Assembly (NCBI RefSeq): GCF_022581195.2
Contig: NC_061454.1
Span: 3,844,001 to 3,908,000, forward strand
Direction of reading: 5' to 3'
DNA length: 64,000 nt
Origin: Helicoverpa zea
Taxonomy: Eukaryota > Arthropoda > Insecta > Lepidoptera > Noctuidae
The position numbers and the translations under genes are program-made. Below, in pieces: positions 36,440 to 49,284 of this stretch. The notes below the pieces were generated by a model that did no database searches, was not told the DNA's origin, and worked only from the letters and a program-made list of their open reading frames with translations. The stretch's first letter is position 1. Every line of letters begins with the position of its first letter.

Positions 36440-36500
36440 TGATAAATAGAAAGAAAGAAAGAAAATAAATTTTATTGCGCAACAATAGACGCATACATAA
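36440..36500 (-). repeat. GAAA microsatellite with LINE-end-like sequence
   Basis: Four GAAA units followed by ATAAATTTTATTGCGC resemble a LINE 3' tail read from the minus strand. The 143-residue minus-strand open frame to its right has no recognisable domain. Confidence 0.35.
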
Positions 36501-37593
36501 CTTATAAATATTATAATAACTAAACACGGCTTACCTACACAATCAAATATATATTCAAAGTATAGAAATACATCAATTAACAGATATTTTCTTAAGTACC
36601 AAATCAATATAAAATAGACTGAACATTTAATACAAAAATAAGTGTGTCTGCTCGTAAATAACAATTTACCAGTTTCAATGATTAAAACGATATTGATAAA
36701 GTAAGATCTTAACAAGCCAGATCTGAGATCGATAGTAATTATAAAATTCCTCACTGTATTAAGAAATTATTCTTCGAGAAATCTTTTGGTGCTCGTGAAG
36801 GAAATAAATAATAGAAGTACTTTATTTCTAACGAGATATTGAAAAAGATGTTTTTAATGTGGTTTTCGGGGTAATTTCAATAATTCAGATATCATTTCTA
36901 TTTGTTTGTCTGTTATTGCTTGCAAAAAAAACCTTCAGAACCATAGAAAAGACGTCGGCTACTTTTGATCCAGGTGCAGGAAATTGTTCCTTCAGGATAC
37001 AGGGAACAGTAGGTAAATAGTAAACCTAATACATTAAATAATATATAAAGTTTTACTCACCTAGTTGATTTTCCCTGTCATGAAAATTGACTCTCAATAA
37101 ACCACATTAACTTCCGATCAACAAAGTAAATATCCTCCTACTTAACCAACGTTACTTAACTCACAAATATCAGATGTTGCTTTAGAAGTAAAAACACATA
37201 CCATATCTGTGCAGGTCGGTTAAATTCGAAGCTTCAGCATTATGGTGGCACCTCTTCAATTATGTATCACCACGTTAATGTATTATTTAACACTTAGTCG
37301 AGTTTCGACATATTTCTTGTTGGCTCCCCGTAGAGTGACTACATTTTGGGTTGTGGTCCAAGGCAAGAGACTTGTGCTTAGCAAAATGCCTATTGTGTTA
37401 AGAAAATTGGGAAACATTTCAGGCTTTTTTGAATGGATTGTATTGAAAGTTGGCATTAATATTGCCCGTGTAGGTCAGAATAACATGTTTATTTTTTATA
37501 AGTGTGCGGAAAGTTATTTCTTCGGAACGGGGAAGGAGGGCTTAAGTAGGTATGTATTTTGGTAGGTTTGGCAAGATATTTTTTGAAATCTTT
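36501..37593. other. Intergenic DNA, no supported gene
   Basis: AT-rich sequence. The open frame at 37242-37565 (107 codons) shows no domain, signal peptide or splice context and was not accepted as a gene. Confidence 0.3.
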
Positions 37594-37625
37594 ACTTATA
37601 CATATTAAGAATAATATGTATAAGT
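37594..37625. repeat. Perfect 14-bp inverted repeat
   Basis: ACTTATACATATTA (37594-37607) is inverted exactly at 37612-37625 with a 4-base centre AGAA. It lies at the 5' side of a Lep1-like copy. Confidence 0.8.
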
Positions 37626-37761
37626 AACCTTATCTGTCGCTCTTTTACGCCAAAACTACTGAACCGTTTTTAAGAGCCTGAGAAAGGACACAGGCCACTT
37701 TTTACCCGGTTAATGGAATTGGTTCTGTCTTGACGTAGGTGGAACGTCAGGGAACCGCTAG
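37608..37761 (+). mobile_element. Lep1-like Helitron, divergent
   Basis: Contains the family phrases CAAAACTACTGAACCG and GGCCACTTTTTACCCGG and ends GAACCGCTAG before T. The 5' end is obscured by the palindrome. Confidence 0.6.
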
Positions 37762-40700
37762 TAGTCACACAAAGATCTCTTAAAATATTGTGGGTGCAAT
37801 ATAATGAGCAAATTCTTTGTCCGAAGTATTTGGTCAACTTATAACTTGCACCACAAACATCTTGGTGTTGGTTATTTTTTCACAGTGACAACGAGATCAG
37901 ATTGACAGCACGGACGGGTTGAGTCCACTGATACCGCAACAGTGTTTGTCAATCAACTGCGGAGGGTTAACATAGGACTTTTTGTGTGTCGCTTAGTTAA
38001 GAAATTACGAGCTTTCATGCTTGTTACTTACCTATTTTGGGTGTTATTAGTTTCAACGGATGTGTTGTTGATTTTGGACAAATAATAATAAAATTCGAGC
38101 TCACTTCCCCCACATTAGTGACTTTAATAATCCATAAAAGGGGTCGAAACTGTCTATATGCAATAACCGAAAGGCTGATCGGAATAACATTTCTATAATT
38201 TCTTTCTTTTTTAAAATAAACGTATCATCATATAGGTTTAATATTGAAATATCGTGAGTTATTGGATACCCCATATTCCATCCATTCCACGGCCTGAGAA
38301 ATTCGTGTAGTTAAGCAAACTTAAAACAGTTGTATATCCTATAAATGGAATTGAATTATTAATCTCTTACTTAGCACAAACACCAATCATCATCATTAAC
38401 ACCTTAATTAAAAGCCAGCAACAGCTCAACAGCCGTATCAAGTCACATTTTCCCTTCCTCACTAATGAATGAGGCTTCAAACATCTCATATTACAACCAG
38501 GTCCAACAACTATCTAAAAAGAGCAGTCAATTTCTGATAATTTACCTGTAATCAGTATTAATCAGTATTCTAGAACCTTCTAAAGAGTTATCAAGTACGC
38601 ACATCCTTTTAATAATGAGACGGTTCGCACCGCGAGGTGTAAGAGCTATTCATTATAATCGAACGAGTCTATTAGCAGCCTTAATTAAGTCAACTCCCAT
38701 ACATGATACATCTTTTCAATTAAATAAGTTAAATAGTATCATTTGTGGGTTTGTTTTTAGTAATGTTGTTTTGACTGTTTATTTACTCATGTTTCGTATG
38801 CAAACTTTTAGTCGTCAGATAGTTTGTTTGGGCTCAAAAATCAGTATGAAGATGAATGATAGTACGCACATTATAAAGATCAGGTATTTAGTCGGTATCA
38901 GAATTACTGAAAACTAAGATAGGAACCAAGATTTTCTTTAAACAAAATTGCCGGCTATTGGGTCAAGTTTCCGTGGACTGTTTAGTCTGCAATGCGGGTA
39001 CTTACTCTTGAAGGTATTTATCAAGTGTAAATGCAAATATTCACCAGTTATTAAATAAATAAACCTCGCCCCAATTTTGAAAAATATTTCTCCTTATTGA
39101 CCATTGAGGTCGACATTCGCACGAAAGTCAATTAAAATTATATCATTAATCCATGTCTTTGGTTCCGGTGGCAGAATGTTTGCAGTGCCTTTGCCGAATT
39201 AAAATATAGCGTAACACATATTTTGATCTGATGACAGTCGAGATATGTATCAAGATATGTGGCGAGAGAGAGTATGAAGTGTATTTGGGTACTTGAAAAT
39301 GAGTTTACAAAGGCAATTTTATATGTGAGCTGTATAATCCAAAGAAGAAAGGAATTGTTGTTGCTATTAAAAGAAGCTGAGAAGTGACAGTAGACTATAA
39401 TTTCTATCTTAAATCCAATGTAGAATATACTTACTTTTCAAAATCATTTTATGTAATCATGCCGAAAATGTTAGCTACATCGGTGAGTGGGTCGTCATCT
39501 ACTTATTCAAAATTATTTATTTTCAGCACTCCATTCCCTCCTTGCTCAATGGCCCTCAAAACAAATATTTTGCTTAAATATCTCGTAATTTCACTTCTCA
39601 ATCACTCCAGTTATCAGCAGATCAGTGTGTGTACAGAATTTTTCATCATCCAATCCAATATGGCCGTCTGTACCGGCGTTATTTCTGACACGACGATTTA
39701 AATGATAAAGTAGACCAGATATTAAACTTAAACTGATTTCGTTAACAGATTATTAAGATTTTTATTTTGGGATTTTAATTGAATTATTACCTGCATGCGG
39801 TTTAGATAAACTACTTTTGAAAAATGATTTTTTGTAATTCTCATTTGGACAGGCTTTTGCTGTAGTTAATTTTATCTCATGTGGAGAAAAATTAAGTTAT
39901 CGATTCAATGAAATAACAGAAGAAACCTTCATATATCAAATAATCAATATCAAATATCTTACTAATCATTAAAATCTTCAGTTTTGAAAACTATATCCAA
40001 TCGAAAACATTCCAGAAACAAAAAGCTACAAACTCCAGATGATTCTTGAAAACCAACTTCACTTCCACCCTTTACAACTTTCTTCAAAAATTCCCCAAAC
40101 ACAATTAACACGAAACATAAACGACAAAACCATCGTAATTAAATAATTAAGGAAACACAACGGTAACAGTTGAAAACCTCAAGTTTATAATCTGTCCATT
40201 CTTTTTCAAAATTACGTAAGAAACTGGCGCCTCTTACGGTTCAAGGAAGCATAAAATTGTATTGTTTCTTAGGACTTTCATTGAGTTCCATTTCTATCTT
40301 TACGTAAAAGTGAAGCAATAAATGGATTCATTCATTGGAGTTGTGGCCTTGGCACAGAGCTAGAGGCACTTGAATGTAAGGTTTCTTAAAATATGTAATT
40401 TTTGAAAGGAAGCAGTCTAGAAAAACGATTGAATGATAAAAAATAATTATTTTCAAAGCAATTAAATGAGCAAGATTGGGAACTAAAAATCTGTTAAATC
40501 TAAGGACCATGCACACCGCATCGATACTCACCTTATGTAGGCCATTGAGGTTTCATATACATAAGTGAGAGAGTTCGCCACACAAAGATTGGTCAACTAA
40601 ATTCTTCAAGACAAAATAAGTTTATTTTTACGTAATGTAAATATTCCTATGTAAGAAAGAAGAAGTAGACAAAATTAAAACATTCCCGTCAACGCTATGA

Positions 40701-41096
40701 AATATTGTTAGACCAACATAATTGACCGCCAACAGACCCCATGTCCATTTTGCCACCATGAAAGCGCGAAATCGCTGAACAACTGTTTTAGAAAAAAATC
40801 TATCATTTATTTACATGTCAAGACAAGAATGAATAACATAAAAATAAATATGTAACGGTCGAAGTATGCTGGATACGCCTTAGAACACTTTATAGGATCC
40901 TTTCGTGCCGGCGCTAGCTCGCACAAAGGTAACAAAAGGGAAAAAATAACAAAAAAATGTGTTGAAACATTATGGGTTAAGGTTTGAGCGGGAAGCGAGA
41001 ATAGTTTGGCAAACGCAAAGATATCAAGATACGCACTGTGGTTGGTAAAAGGTTATGGAATAGTAACAAGACTTAATAAAATAAAATAATAAAATA
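37762..41096. other. Intergenic DNA, no supported gene
   Basis: No coding sequence was recognised. The open frames at 38615-38917 and 39384-39701 are about 100 codons but show no domain and have the composition of their surroundings. No clear mobile element was seen. Confidence 0.3.
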
Positions 41097-41178
41097 CGTA
41101 ATTATACGTACAGGAAAATAAAAATTAAAGATCACTCAATCTTTAATTATTATTTTTCTGTACTTACGTATAATTACG
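41097..41178. repeat. AT-rich imperfect hairpin of about 80 bp
   Basis: The arm 41097-41131 (starting CGTAATTATACGTA) is inverted at 41140-41178 with a few short indels around an 8-base centre. It is a small foldback of unknown origin. Confidence 0.75.
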
Positions 41179-42154
41179 ACATAACGTAATCTATTTTAGG
41201 TGTGAAAATAACACTTTAATCAATACAGCTTTAATAAATTGGCAAAGTTTACTCAGTGAAATATTTTTGACTCATGATTATAAATTATAATAAAGAATCA
41301 CACATATTTGGCACACCTGCATACGGAAAAATATCAGTCCCCTGTTTATCGTCAGATGCACTTTCGCATAAAACGCCGACACTTATGACTTCTCCCATAC
41401 GAAAATAAGATGTCGGATCTTTTAAGATTTGGATGCGCCGGGTGCGATGTTTTTTTACCCAAATCGCGTGGGAGGTGAGACGTAATTGCCGAAATTCCTA
41501 ATTTTTGACAATCAATGGACAGGATATCGCTATTATGATGTACCGAAGCCGACGCCATCTTGCTTTTTGGTGATGTTTATGAAATATGTTTCGGGTATAA
41601 TGTCCATGTTCTTGATTTGATTATGGACCAATCGACGACTTAAAACATTATGTTTTAAGATATATTTTTTTATGTGTATTTTATTGGTGAAATTGTGGGG
41701 CCAGCCATTCAATGACCGAAACAGGTTTAAAGATATAACATATTATGTACATTCAAAAATATAGATAATTAAATCAAGTCAAATTGATTTTTGCAAGAGG
41801 TAATAAAAAAAACACTTAGTAATTTTGTGCATGCAAATAAATTACTAAATAATGGCTGACCAGGTTTCATCGAATCATAAAAACAATAGGTATCTTTAAT
41901 GTAGGTACTCCCAAAGTAGCAGACTGCCTCAGAACAATCTTGCAAATTCTCACAGCTCTAAACAACGCGACTACAACTTCCTATATCTTATTCTACACTC
42001 CCCAAGTCGCAGAGAAATGTAATTTGGTATCATCATAACTTTCAAACAATAAAGGCCATGTTTATATTGTATAATTCAGTTTAATTGTTCATTCAGGCTT
42101 GGCGTGAATGCAGCTTCGAACCCACACGGTGATAATGAACTCAACCACGGACTA
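41179..42154. other. Intergenic DNA, possible unique block
   Basis: No gene was recognised. Sequence at 41340-41570 is less AT-rich and more complex than its surroundings and could be a conserved non-coding element, which only a comparison with other moths would show. Confidence 0.25.
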
Positions 42155-42455
42155 ACGAAAGATGAGCGGAGATGCCGTAATGCAGGTAGGCCACACGCCT
42201 TCTTGTAGGTCAAATAGGTACGGTGGTCATAACTAAAATGTCTAGTAACGAGTGAAGTAAAACGAGGTGTTTGGGTTCTATGAGACGTTTGTCAAGGATT
42301 TTTTGTATTACAAAAAAATATCAGGTCTAAAGAATGCGTGCAAGTGCGGAGACAGTAACGTTGCTCGTACCTCGCAGACCCGCATTTTGGTGCGCTACTT
42401 TCTTGGGAGATTTTCCGTTATAGCACCTCCGCTAGTCATTTTGTTCTCCATGAAC
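42155..42455. repeat. Dispersed repeat of about 300 bp, copy 2
   Basis: Partner of 26090-26420: AAGATGAGCGGAGATGCCG, AGTAACGAGTGAAG...GGGTTC, and TTTTGGTGCGCTACTTTCTT occur in the same order. The open frame 42267-42482 lies over it and is not accepted. Confidence 0.55.
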
Positions 42456-42734
42456 CCACCACTCCGAACAGAGATGTTTTAATAAATTTATTTCACATCT
42501 GACCTCCCTTTCTAATTTCTGATGATAGAGAAGGTACAAGATAGGTTCTTTGAGAATAGTTTCCCGGTTCCCTCTCATACCCTGCGCTTGCCCATTCGTG
42601 ACGGTCGTCTGAATTTCATCTTAGAAATTGTTGGTTGGTAAGGTTGGGAAAGGAATTTTATGGAACATCGATATCGACTTTTTATTAGTTTTTTACGAAA
42701 AAAATATGGCAAAGTTTTAGCTCTCCAATACATT

Positions 42735-42890
42735 TAATGGATAAACTCCAAAACTACTAAATCGATTTTAAAACTTCTTTCACTTTTGGGAAGCTACACT
42801 CTTCCCAAGGAATATATGTAGATTATATTTTATCCCGGTACGAGCAGTATTTCTCACGGAACGCGGGTAAAACCGCGGAAATACGACTAG
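42735..42890 (+). mobile_element. Lep1-like Helitron, divergent
   Basis: The family phrases CAAAACTACTAAATCGATTT, ATTTTATCCCGGTACGAGCA and GAACGCGGGTAAAACCGCGG are present. It ends CGACTAG before T. The 5' end is unclear. Confidence 0.65.
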
Positions 42891-45769
42891 TATTCCATAA
42901 TATTAAAAATTCTTCTGCCTTTATGTACACTTGGTCAATGAGTCAATGGATCTCCTTACATGTTTACTTTCTTATTCTAACACATAAAGATGTCACCCTC
43001 AAAAGAAAAACACCCCCGAAACTTTTCAACGTGGGAGGCTCATGTTTAGCGGTTGTATAGACATTCACGAGCTGTCAACTGCCTTACAAACTGCATCGAA
43101 CAAAGAGCAGAAATATCGACAGACACGCACATCCCTCGAGCCACGCCCCCAAGCATCAATAATATCCCACAAAACAATCTAAAACACAATAATTTACTTT
43201 CAAAAAGTGGCGAGTTTGTCGCCTAATTTGTTAAAATTGTTCCACAGTTTTTGCCTTTTTTCTATTTTTAGCGAAATGAGTAAGCGATTATCGTTCTTTG
43301 TGTGTGTCCTAAGATTAATTGTTGGTATGATTATTATAAAGGCATTTTTCTGTCGACGGGACGTCTCTATTAATATTGGTATTTCTTGCCTACCTGGGTG
43401 GGAAGCTATGGCTGTGCTGTTAACTAATTTTTCTTATTTATAATGCTGTTTGAGCTATGATGACGTATTGTTGGATTAATTACTTTTGAATTTGGACGCT
43501 GGGAATTGAATTTATTGTGTATTGAGTTTTATGTTGATTTTGATTTAAATGGTTACAATTTTGGAATTTCAACAAGTCGTTACATGATTTAAAATTGAAG
43601 AAAAGTTTAAATTACTTGGATGATTTTTTTGAGAATCTGGGAGAATTTGGTAAAAGCCGGCGTGGCTCAGATTTATAACTCATTTCTAGGGAAAACAACT
43701 ATGTAGGTAATTGTTGCATTGTGAAGTAGCTACTACATGTACTTTTATGAATTTACATAGTAAAAATTCCATGTAGGTATAAAATACTACAATAGGTACC
43801 TACTATTCTCGAAGCCACCAAACAAAGTGTACCTAACAATCGCAATTCGTAAATTATCCAAAACAGAACTGCAGAACACAAATCCGCGAAGTCGGCCAAC
43901 AAAAGGGGATAATCCTTTGTTTATAAAATTAAACAAAGCGCTAATACTAAAACATGGGATATTTTACTTAAAAACAATAGGTAAATCTTTCTTGGAAGCT
44001 TACCTAACCATATATTAAAACCTTTACCTAATTACCTTTTTGTGCGAAACCGAACGAGTGCCAACTTGAAAAGAGGTAACAATTGGATCACTAAAATGTA
44101 CAAAATGGACACTGGTACAGGGTACATAAAGTTTTATGATCAAAGTTGGACAGTTGGGGTTGTAAAAGGTAACTGTACAGGTGTACAATTTGCACCTTCG
44201 TTATCTAGCTTGCGAGATAAGGGAGAGGAAAGTTGTTAAGAACGATATTGTTAATGTTTTTGTTCATGGCTTTGAAGTCTCAGATATACCTCTATTACTA
44301 CAACAAGGTTTCTTTTAGGCTTAGGATATTGATGCAAGATATAAGCAACAAAATAACAGAATAAGCTAATAAGGCACACAGCAAAAGTTATTTACGCACA
44401 CTGTGAACTCAGCAATAGCTACTGAAACAAGCAAAAGTCTAGTGGCGTTATCTTGAAATAAGCTAAACGTTATATATACTAAAACATATACCTGAAAAAA
44501 GCGCACGCAATATTCCTTTAAATACCAATGTTCTTTACATAATTTTTCTCAGTATTGCTACACATTTTCGAACCAGCCAAATTGTCTACATGTCCAAAAT
44601 CACACTGCCTTAACGACTTCATTCTTTGTCTCAATGACTATCTGTATTGTTCAAAACCAGAGTGCGGCGGCGTCGTTAAAAAGGATTAAGTTAATGTGTC
44701 ATTGTTAACATTGCAGAACAAAGGTGCCGATATTAGGGAACTATTGTTTCTTATCTGATAAGGACGCTTGCTTTTCTGTTTCTCGGGAAATGTAGTAGGT
44801 AAGTTTTGTTACTATTAGAACTGATGTTGTGGGAATTTTGAATAGGTGTACCTTTTGCAAAATACCCATAGAATTGTTTAGTAGGAAAGAGGTATGTTAC
44901 CTAAAGTTTTCTGAATCAGGTACCTTATTGTCTTTTGCAGTGTTTTCTATTGAAAGAGTGTAACATAACATCGTGTGTATTTTTCTGCGAAGAGCTATTT
45001 GGGTGTTAAAGTTTGGCCCCATGCAATAGTTAGATTTTTTCAGTGAAATGCTTGTCCTGCCATTCAATACAGACGAAAATTTACAAAATGTAGGAAAGTC
45101 CCACCTATCGAAATTAATTTCAAAATTAAGTGTCTATATTCGTGTTGGTTGTTTTTATTGGTGCGAAGTACTTCCCAGTTACAGGCAATACGCAGGTGTC
45201 CTTTACTGTCCCGCCATAAAACTAACCCATAAACACAGCCCAAATTCCGTTTATTTTTCATATTTAAGGTCCCATAAAAACCAAGTATCACACACGATAA
45301 ACTCATTCCAAGCGCCATACGTTAAAAACTATGACTTAATAGAACTAACGGGTTCTTAATAAAAGATTAAATTCTCATTTGGTTCCATTAAAAACATATT
45401 TCACATAATCTTAAGGATCGTAAAAGTGTTGTATTCTAGAAATGTTTATTGGTTGAAAACATTTACAAATAAGTTTGGATATCAATAAAAACGGTGGACC
45501 CGTTTACAACTTGACGAATATCTACAAAATATTTTGGTTTCGTTTGGTTTACGATGAGATAGCGTCACGCCTTCGGGAGGCAGTTCGTGTAATAAAATTA
45601 AATTGAAAGCTGGGAGACGGGTCGCTTCCAGATAGCTTTGTCGGCCCTTCCAGGTCTTTTATAGCTTGTTTCCTCTGATACGAGGTTTTGTGAACAGTAT
45701 TGTACTTACTTGAACATGTCTGGACAGGGTGAAGTGTTCATTTTAGAACATAATACAGGTAGTAGAAAT
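42891..45769. other. Intergenic DNA, no supported gene
   Basis: No coding sequence was recognised. Short open frames (for example 43207-43443 and 45048-45359) lack domains and splice context. Confidence 0.3.
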
Positions 45770-45860
45770 AGAAATATGGATAGAGCGAAGTGGAAGAAGA
45801 TACGGAAAGCGGACCCCGTCACAAGACGGGATAAGCATTAAGAAGAAGAAGAAGGAGTAG
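45770..45860 (+). mobile_element. RTE-type LINE 3' end fragment with GAA tail
   Basis: One frame reads MDRAKWKKIRKADPVTRRDK and then H and a stop, followed by GAAGAAGAAGAAGG. This is the C-terminal end of an RTE-like reverse transcriptase frame plus its simple-repeat tail. The rest of the element is missing. Confidence 0.55.
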
Positions 45861-45891
45861 GCATGCAACAGAATCAACAAGTAGTACCAAT

Positions 45892-45930
45892 TCTTTCAGT
45901 AGCAATTGATATTCAATTGCTACTGAAAGA
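45892..45930. repeat. Perfect 18-bp inverted repeat with 3-base centre
   Basis: TCTTTCAGTAGCAATTGA (45892-45909) is exactly inverted at 45913-45930 around TAT. No flanking transposon sequence was recognised. Confidence 0.92.
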
Positions 45931-46404
45931 TAGCTATTTCCTGATTATAATTACGGTAAGAACCGAGACTTCAAGGATTGCACTTTTTGTAAGGATCTAA
46001 ATACCACGGTAACTGAAAGATTTTCTTTAGTTTTCATGAATATCCAGCAAAAAAGCTACAAATTGCATCACACAGTCTTACAACTTACACCAAAAAAATA
46101 AACATCCGAATTGAAAACCATCTCCTTTTTGGTCAATCAGTTAAAAATATGACCAATCTATGCTACTATAACCATTACTTACATGAACCACCGACTCACT
46201 CGCTCCCACAGTACTCGTACCCATACTTTTCGGGTACATTTTCTTCAATGGAATTCCGTCCTTTTTTTTCTATCGCTCGATTCACACGCTCGAAAGTGAG
46301 ACGTTACGGCGTTAGTTAAACATATAATCATGGTATAAGATCACATTGGCGGTGCTATTGAAAAGGATGGTTTTAGAAGCCATTTTGTGGCGCCAAAATG
46401 GTGG

Positions 46405-46461
46405 ACTTTTCCTTGAAATTTCTTCTGGAGTTTGGCTAAGGAAGAAATTTCAAGGAAAAGT
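46405..46461. repeat. Perfect 21-bp inverted repeat with 15-base loop
   Basis: The arm 46405-46425 (ACTTTTCC...TTTCTTC) is exactly inverted at 46441-46461. A transcript of either strand would form a short, fully paired hairpin. It lacks the bulges usual in animal microRNA precursors, so a microRNA call is not made. Confidence 0.92.
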
Positions 46462-47740
46462 TTGCAATATTCAGTAGAAATAATGATTTGAGCATTTTTG
46501 TATTTAAAAGGATCAACTTATTAAAGTAAAGAATACCCTTGAATTTGCATACTTTTGTCAAAGTTTTCGTGTATAATATAGTATAAATAGATAACAATTC
46601 TGAAACATGTAACTCCTATGGTTATATTTTAAGTACTGTATTCAGTATTCAGACGTTGTTAAGTTTAGTAGTGGTTGAAGTGAAGTTAAGAGGTCTCTTA
46701 ATTAAAGCTATGACAAAACTCTGGCATCAAAACCACTTAAGCCAGTCCATTTTTAAGACTCAACCTGAAATGACTCATTTTCAAAAAATGTGAGAAATCT
46801 CACTAATAATTGAAATCGAACATCTTGATTAAATATTTTTTTTTTTTTTGACGTCTCATGTGACCACACGCACAATTAATGCTTACCTAATTTAGGTTCG
46901 GTTGCCGATAAAACTGTTATTTATGCAAATATCTGAATCCAAGTTTTACGGTTGGATGTTTAATGAATTTTTCTGTAATCGGAAATACCGCAAATGACGG
47001 TTTTATGCTTACGGGTGGCAAAATTAAAATGTAGGTATAGAAGTTTGCTGACAGTTCCGATGTCTATTAGGAAACTTTATATCCCTGTTAATATTAATGC
47101 GTATAATATTTGGAGCTTTGATTTCCCATTTAGATTATAGATATTTTATTTTCATCGCCTGAGTATTTAATTTTTTGTGTGGTCCGTAATCTTAAAGTGT
47201 CATCACTCGAAAGCCTATTCAGAAAATGATATTGGAAAATGTATTTTTGTTTTATTATTCTATCATTCTAAATAGTCATATTCAGGAGTCATATAGCTGA
47301 TACGTAGTTAAAACATGGGAATATTGTACCCGCTGCCTGGTCCCTATTCGAGAATCATGCAGGAAAATCCACGGGCATAATATAGTATACCACCCAAGAG
47401 TAAAACAGATTCCTGCTACCTAATAAAGACCCATACTAAATGTCACTCTAAAATTAACCAAACAAGCCACTCAATTCAAAGTATTTGAAGGTAATTTGCA
47501 AGATTTACTTTTTATTACTATTATATTGACGCGGAACTAATCTAGCAACATTTTAACCACGCCAAGAAGTACATAAATGTCAACATAGGTATAAATTAAG
47601 CGATGTACGAACATTGACGCATCTAATTAGGTAAATACCCGTGTTATAATGTTTGGGCTGAGCTTTACAGATTTTTGTGCTACTATGCCTATTAGTCACC
47701 ATACAGCTCACTCAACTATGTTAATTCGAAATCTTTACTT
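46462..47740. other. Intergenic DNA, no supported gene
   Basis: AT-rich, with long T runs near 46834 and no recognisable gene or element. Confidence 0.3.
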
Positions 47741-47741
47741 C

Positions 47742-47915
47742 CTTACTAATATCTTAAATGCGAAAGTAACTTTGTCTGTCGCATTTTCACTCCAAAACTT
47801 CTGAACCGATTTCAATGAAAGCTTCAAGTAAGAAAGGACACAGGATACTTTGTATCCGAGTGCTGGAAGTAATTCCCTCGAGACACAGGTGAAACTGTGG
47901 AGATGGATGTAACTA
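47742..47915 (+). mobile_element. Lep1-like Helitron, divergent
   Basis: TTACTAATATCTTAAATGCG, then CCAAAACTTCTGAACCGATT and GGACACAGGATACTTTGTAT follow the family order. The 3' CTRR end is worn. Confidence 0.6.
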
Positions 47916-48077
47916 AAATTCGGGATCAATTGAAGCTCAACATCCGTGGTCTAATTCTACCATGAGAACCAGACAGTCAAAAGAATCTGAAGGATTCCAT
48001 TCAGTCGAACGTTCAACATTCCGTACTTTTGCATATCATCCCAATAAGGTTTTATATTTTTATGGATCCATCCATCT

Positions 48078-48235
48078 CCCGAGCCTTTTCCCAACTATGT
48101 TGGAGTCGGCTTCTTCATCTTATATTTTTATAGGCATGAGAGAAATAGCGTGATGATTAATGCTCAATCCTTCACCGTGTGAGAGGAGGCCTGTGCCCAG
48201 CAGTTGGACGATAAATAAAGCTGTAACAGAAAAAG
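48078..48235. mobile_element. SINE A fragment and LINE-end fragment
   Basis: 48078-48120 matches the SINE A tail on the minus strand (CCGAGCCTTTTCCCAACTAT then GTCGGCTTC). 48160-48235 is a copy of the GTGTGAGAGGAGGCC / GCCCAGCAGT dispersed end also at 6230 and 8300. Confidence 0.55.
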
Positions 48236-48279
48236 AGAGAAAGTTATAGTACAATACGTCATATAGCAGAAAATTCTAG

Positions 48280-49050
48280 CAATTTATAAAGGTTTGCTGT
48301 AATTCGCGAAGCGTTGTGTCGGGGCTGTGTGGTCTGGCCGCGGGCGCAGCTTGACGGATCAATTGCTTTATTGTTGCCACCCCGTGGCCCTGTGTGGCTG
48401 TAGTGATGTGCATGTTGGGGATAGTTTCCCGGAAGAAAAAGTGGGAAATGTCAGGGTCAAATGGTCATGATTTTTAGTGACTTTCGTTTTGTGTTTTGTT
48501 GATTTGAAATTAATTCTTGTGGAAAAAGTCATTGAGATTTTTAAAAGTATGTTTGTTTTATGCTTTTCAATATTATAACCAAGTAAAATTCAGCGAGCAC
48601 AGAATCAAGCTAAGGAAAATACTAAATTAGGCTCAATTTTCCGCAGCAACTAATATATTACGTATTCATAGTATTATCTTTTCCAAAGCAATGTAAAAAA
48701 ATCGTTTACAGAAAACCAAACTTTAATTTAGGTAAAAATAAGGAACTGAATTAAATTCTTTTTATTGAATGTTACATTCCTACATATCGATATAAATCCC
48801 GGCAAAACCGCACATCACTAGTCGAGACCTCATCGTGGCCTCCCGTGACGCTTCAAGATTCCAAACACCGCCTCCGGTTGTGAGGCGCGGAAATTTTTAC
48901 ACATAGCGTGGTAAAATAGGTGTTATGACTTATTGTGAAGCTATAGAATGGTCTAGAAGCCTTTTTGTTCAGATATTATTAGTCATCTTTTTTTTTTTTT
49001 ACTTAAAATTGTTCTGAAGAAAAGGAGTATGGATTTTATGAGCATGTTAC
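48280..49050. other. Intergenic DNA with two GC-richer blocks
   Basis: No gene. 48300-48425 and 48815-48900 are richer in G and C and of higher complexity than neighbouring sequence. They are candidates for regulatory DNA upstream of Wnt1. No specific site is claimed. Confidence 0.25.
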
Positions 49051-49068
49051 ATCTACACTAATATAAGA

Positions 49069-49273
49069 TCCTACTAATATTATAAACGCGAAAGTTTGTA
49101 TGTATGGATGTATGGATGTTTGTTACTCTTTCACGCAAAAACTACTGAATGGATTTTAATGAAACTTTACAATAATATAGCTTATACATCAGAATAACAC
49201 ATAGGCTACAATTTGTAAACATATTGTTCGAAATACTAAACCTGCGCAGACGAAGTCGCGGGCACCAGCTAGT
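49069..49273 (+). mobile_element. Lep1-like non-autonomous Helitron
   Basis: It starts TC after A (49069) near CTACTAATATTATAAACGCG and ends CACCAGCTAG before T, with CAAAAACTACTGAATGGATT and GAAGTCGCGGGCACCAGC inside. Confidence 0.75.
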
Positions 49274-49284
49274 ATAATAATATT

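Noticed and set aside
36323..36754. 143-residue minus-strand frame
   Set aside because: AT-rich codons over a SINE fragment and a LINE-like tail; no domain or reliable signal peptide.
38615..39701. Two frames of 100-105 codons
   Set aside because: No domain, no splice context and base composition like the surrounding non-coding DNA.
46405..46461. microRNA gene
   Set aside because: Perfect pairing and short length are unlike typical animal precursors; no homology is known to me.
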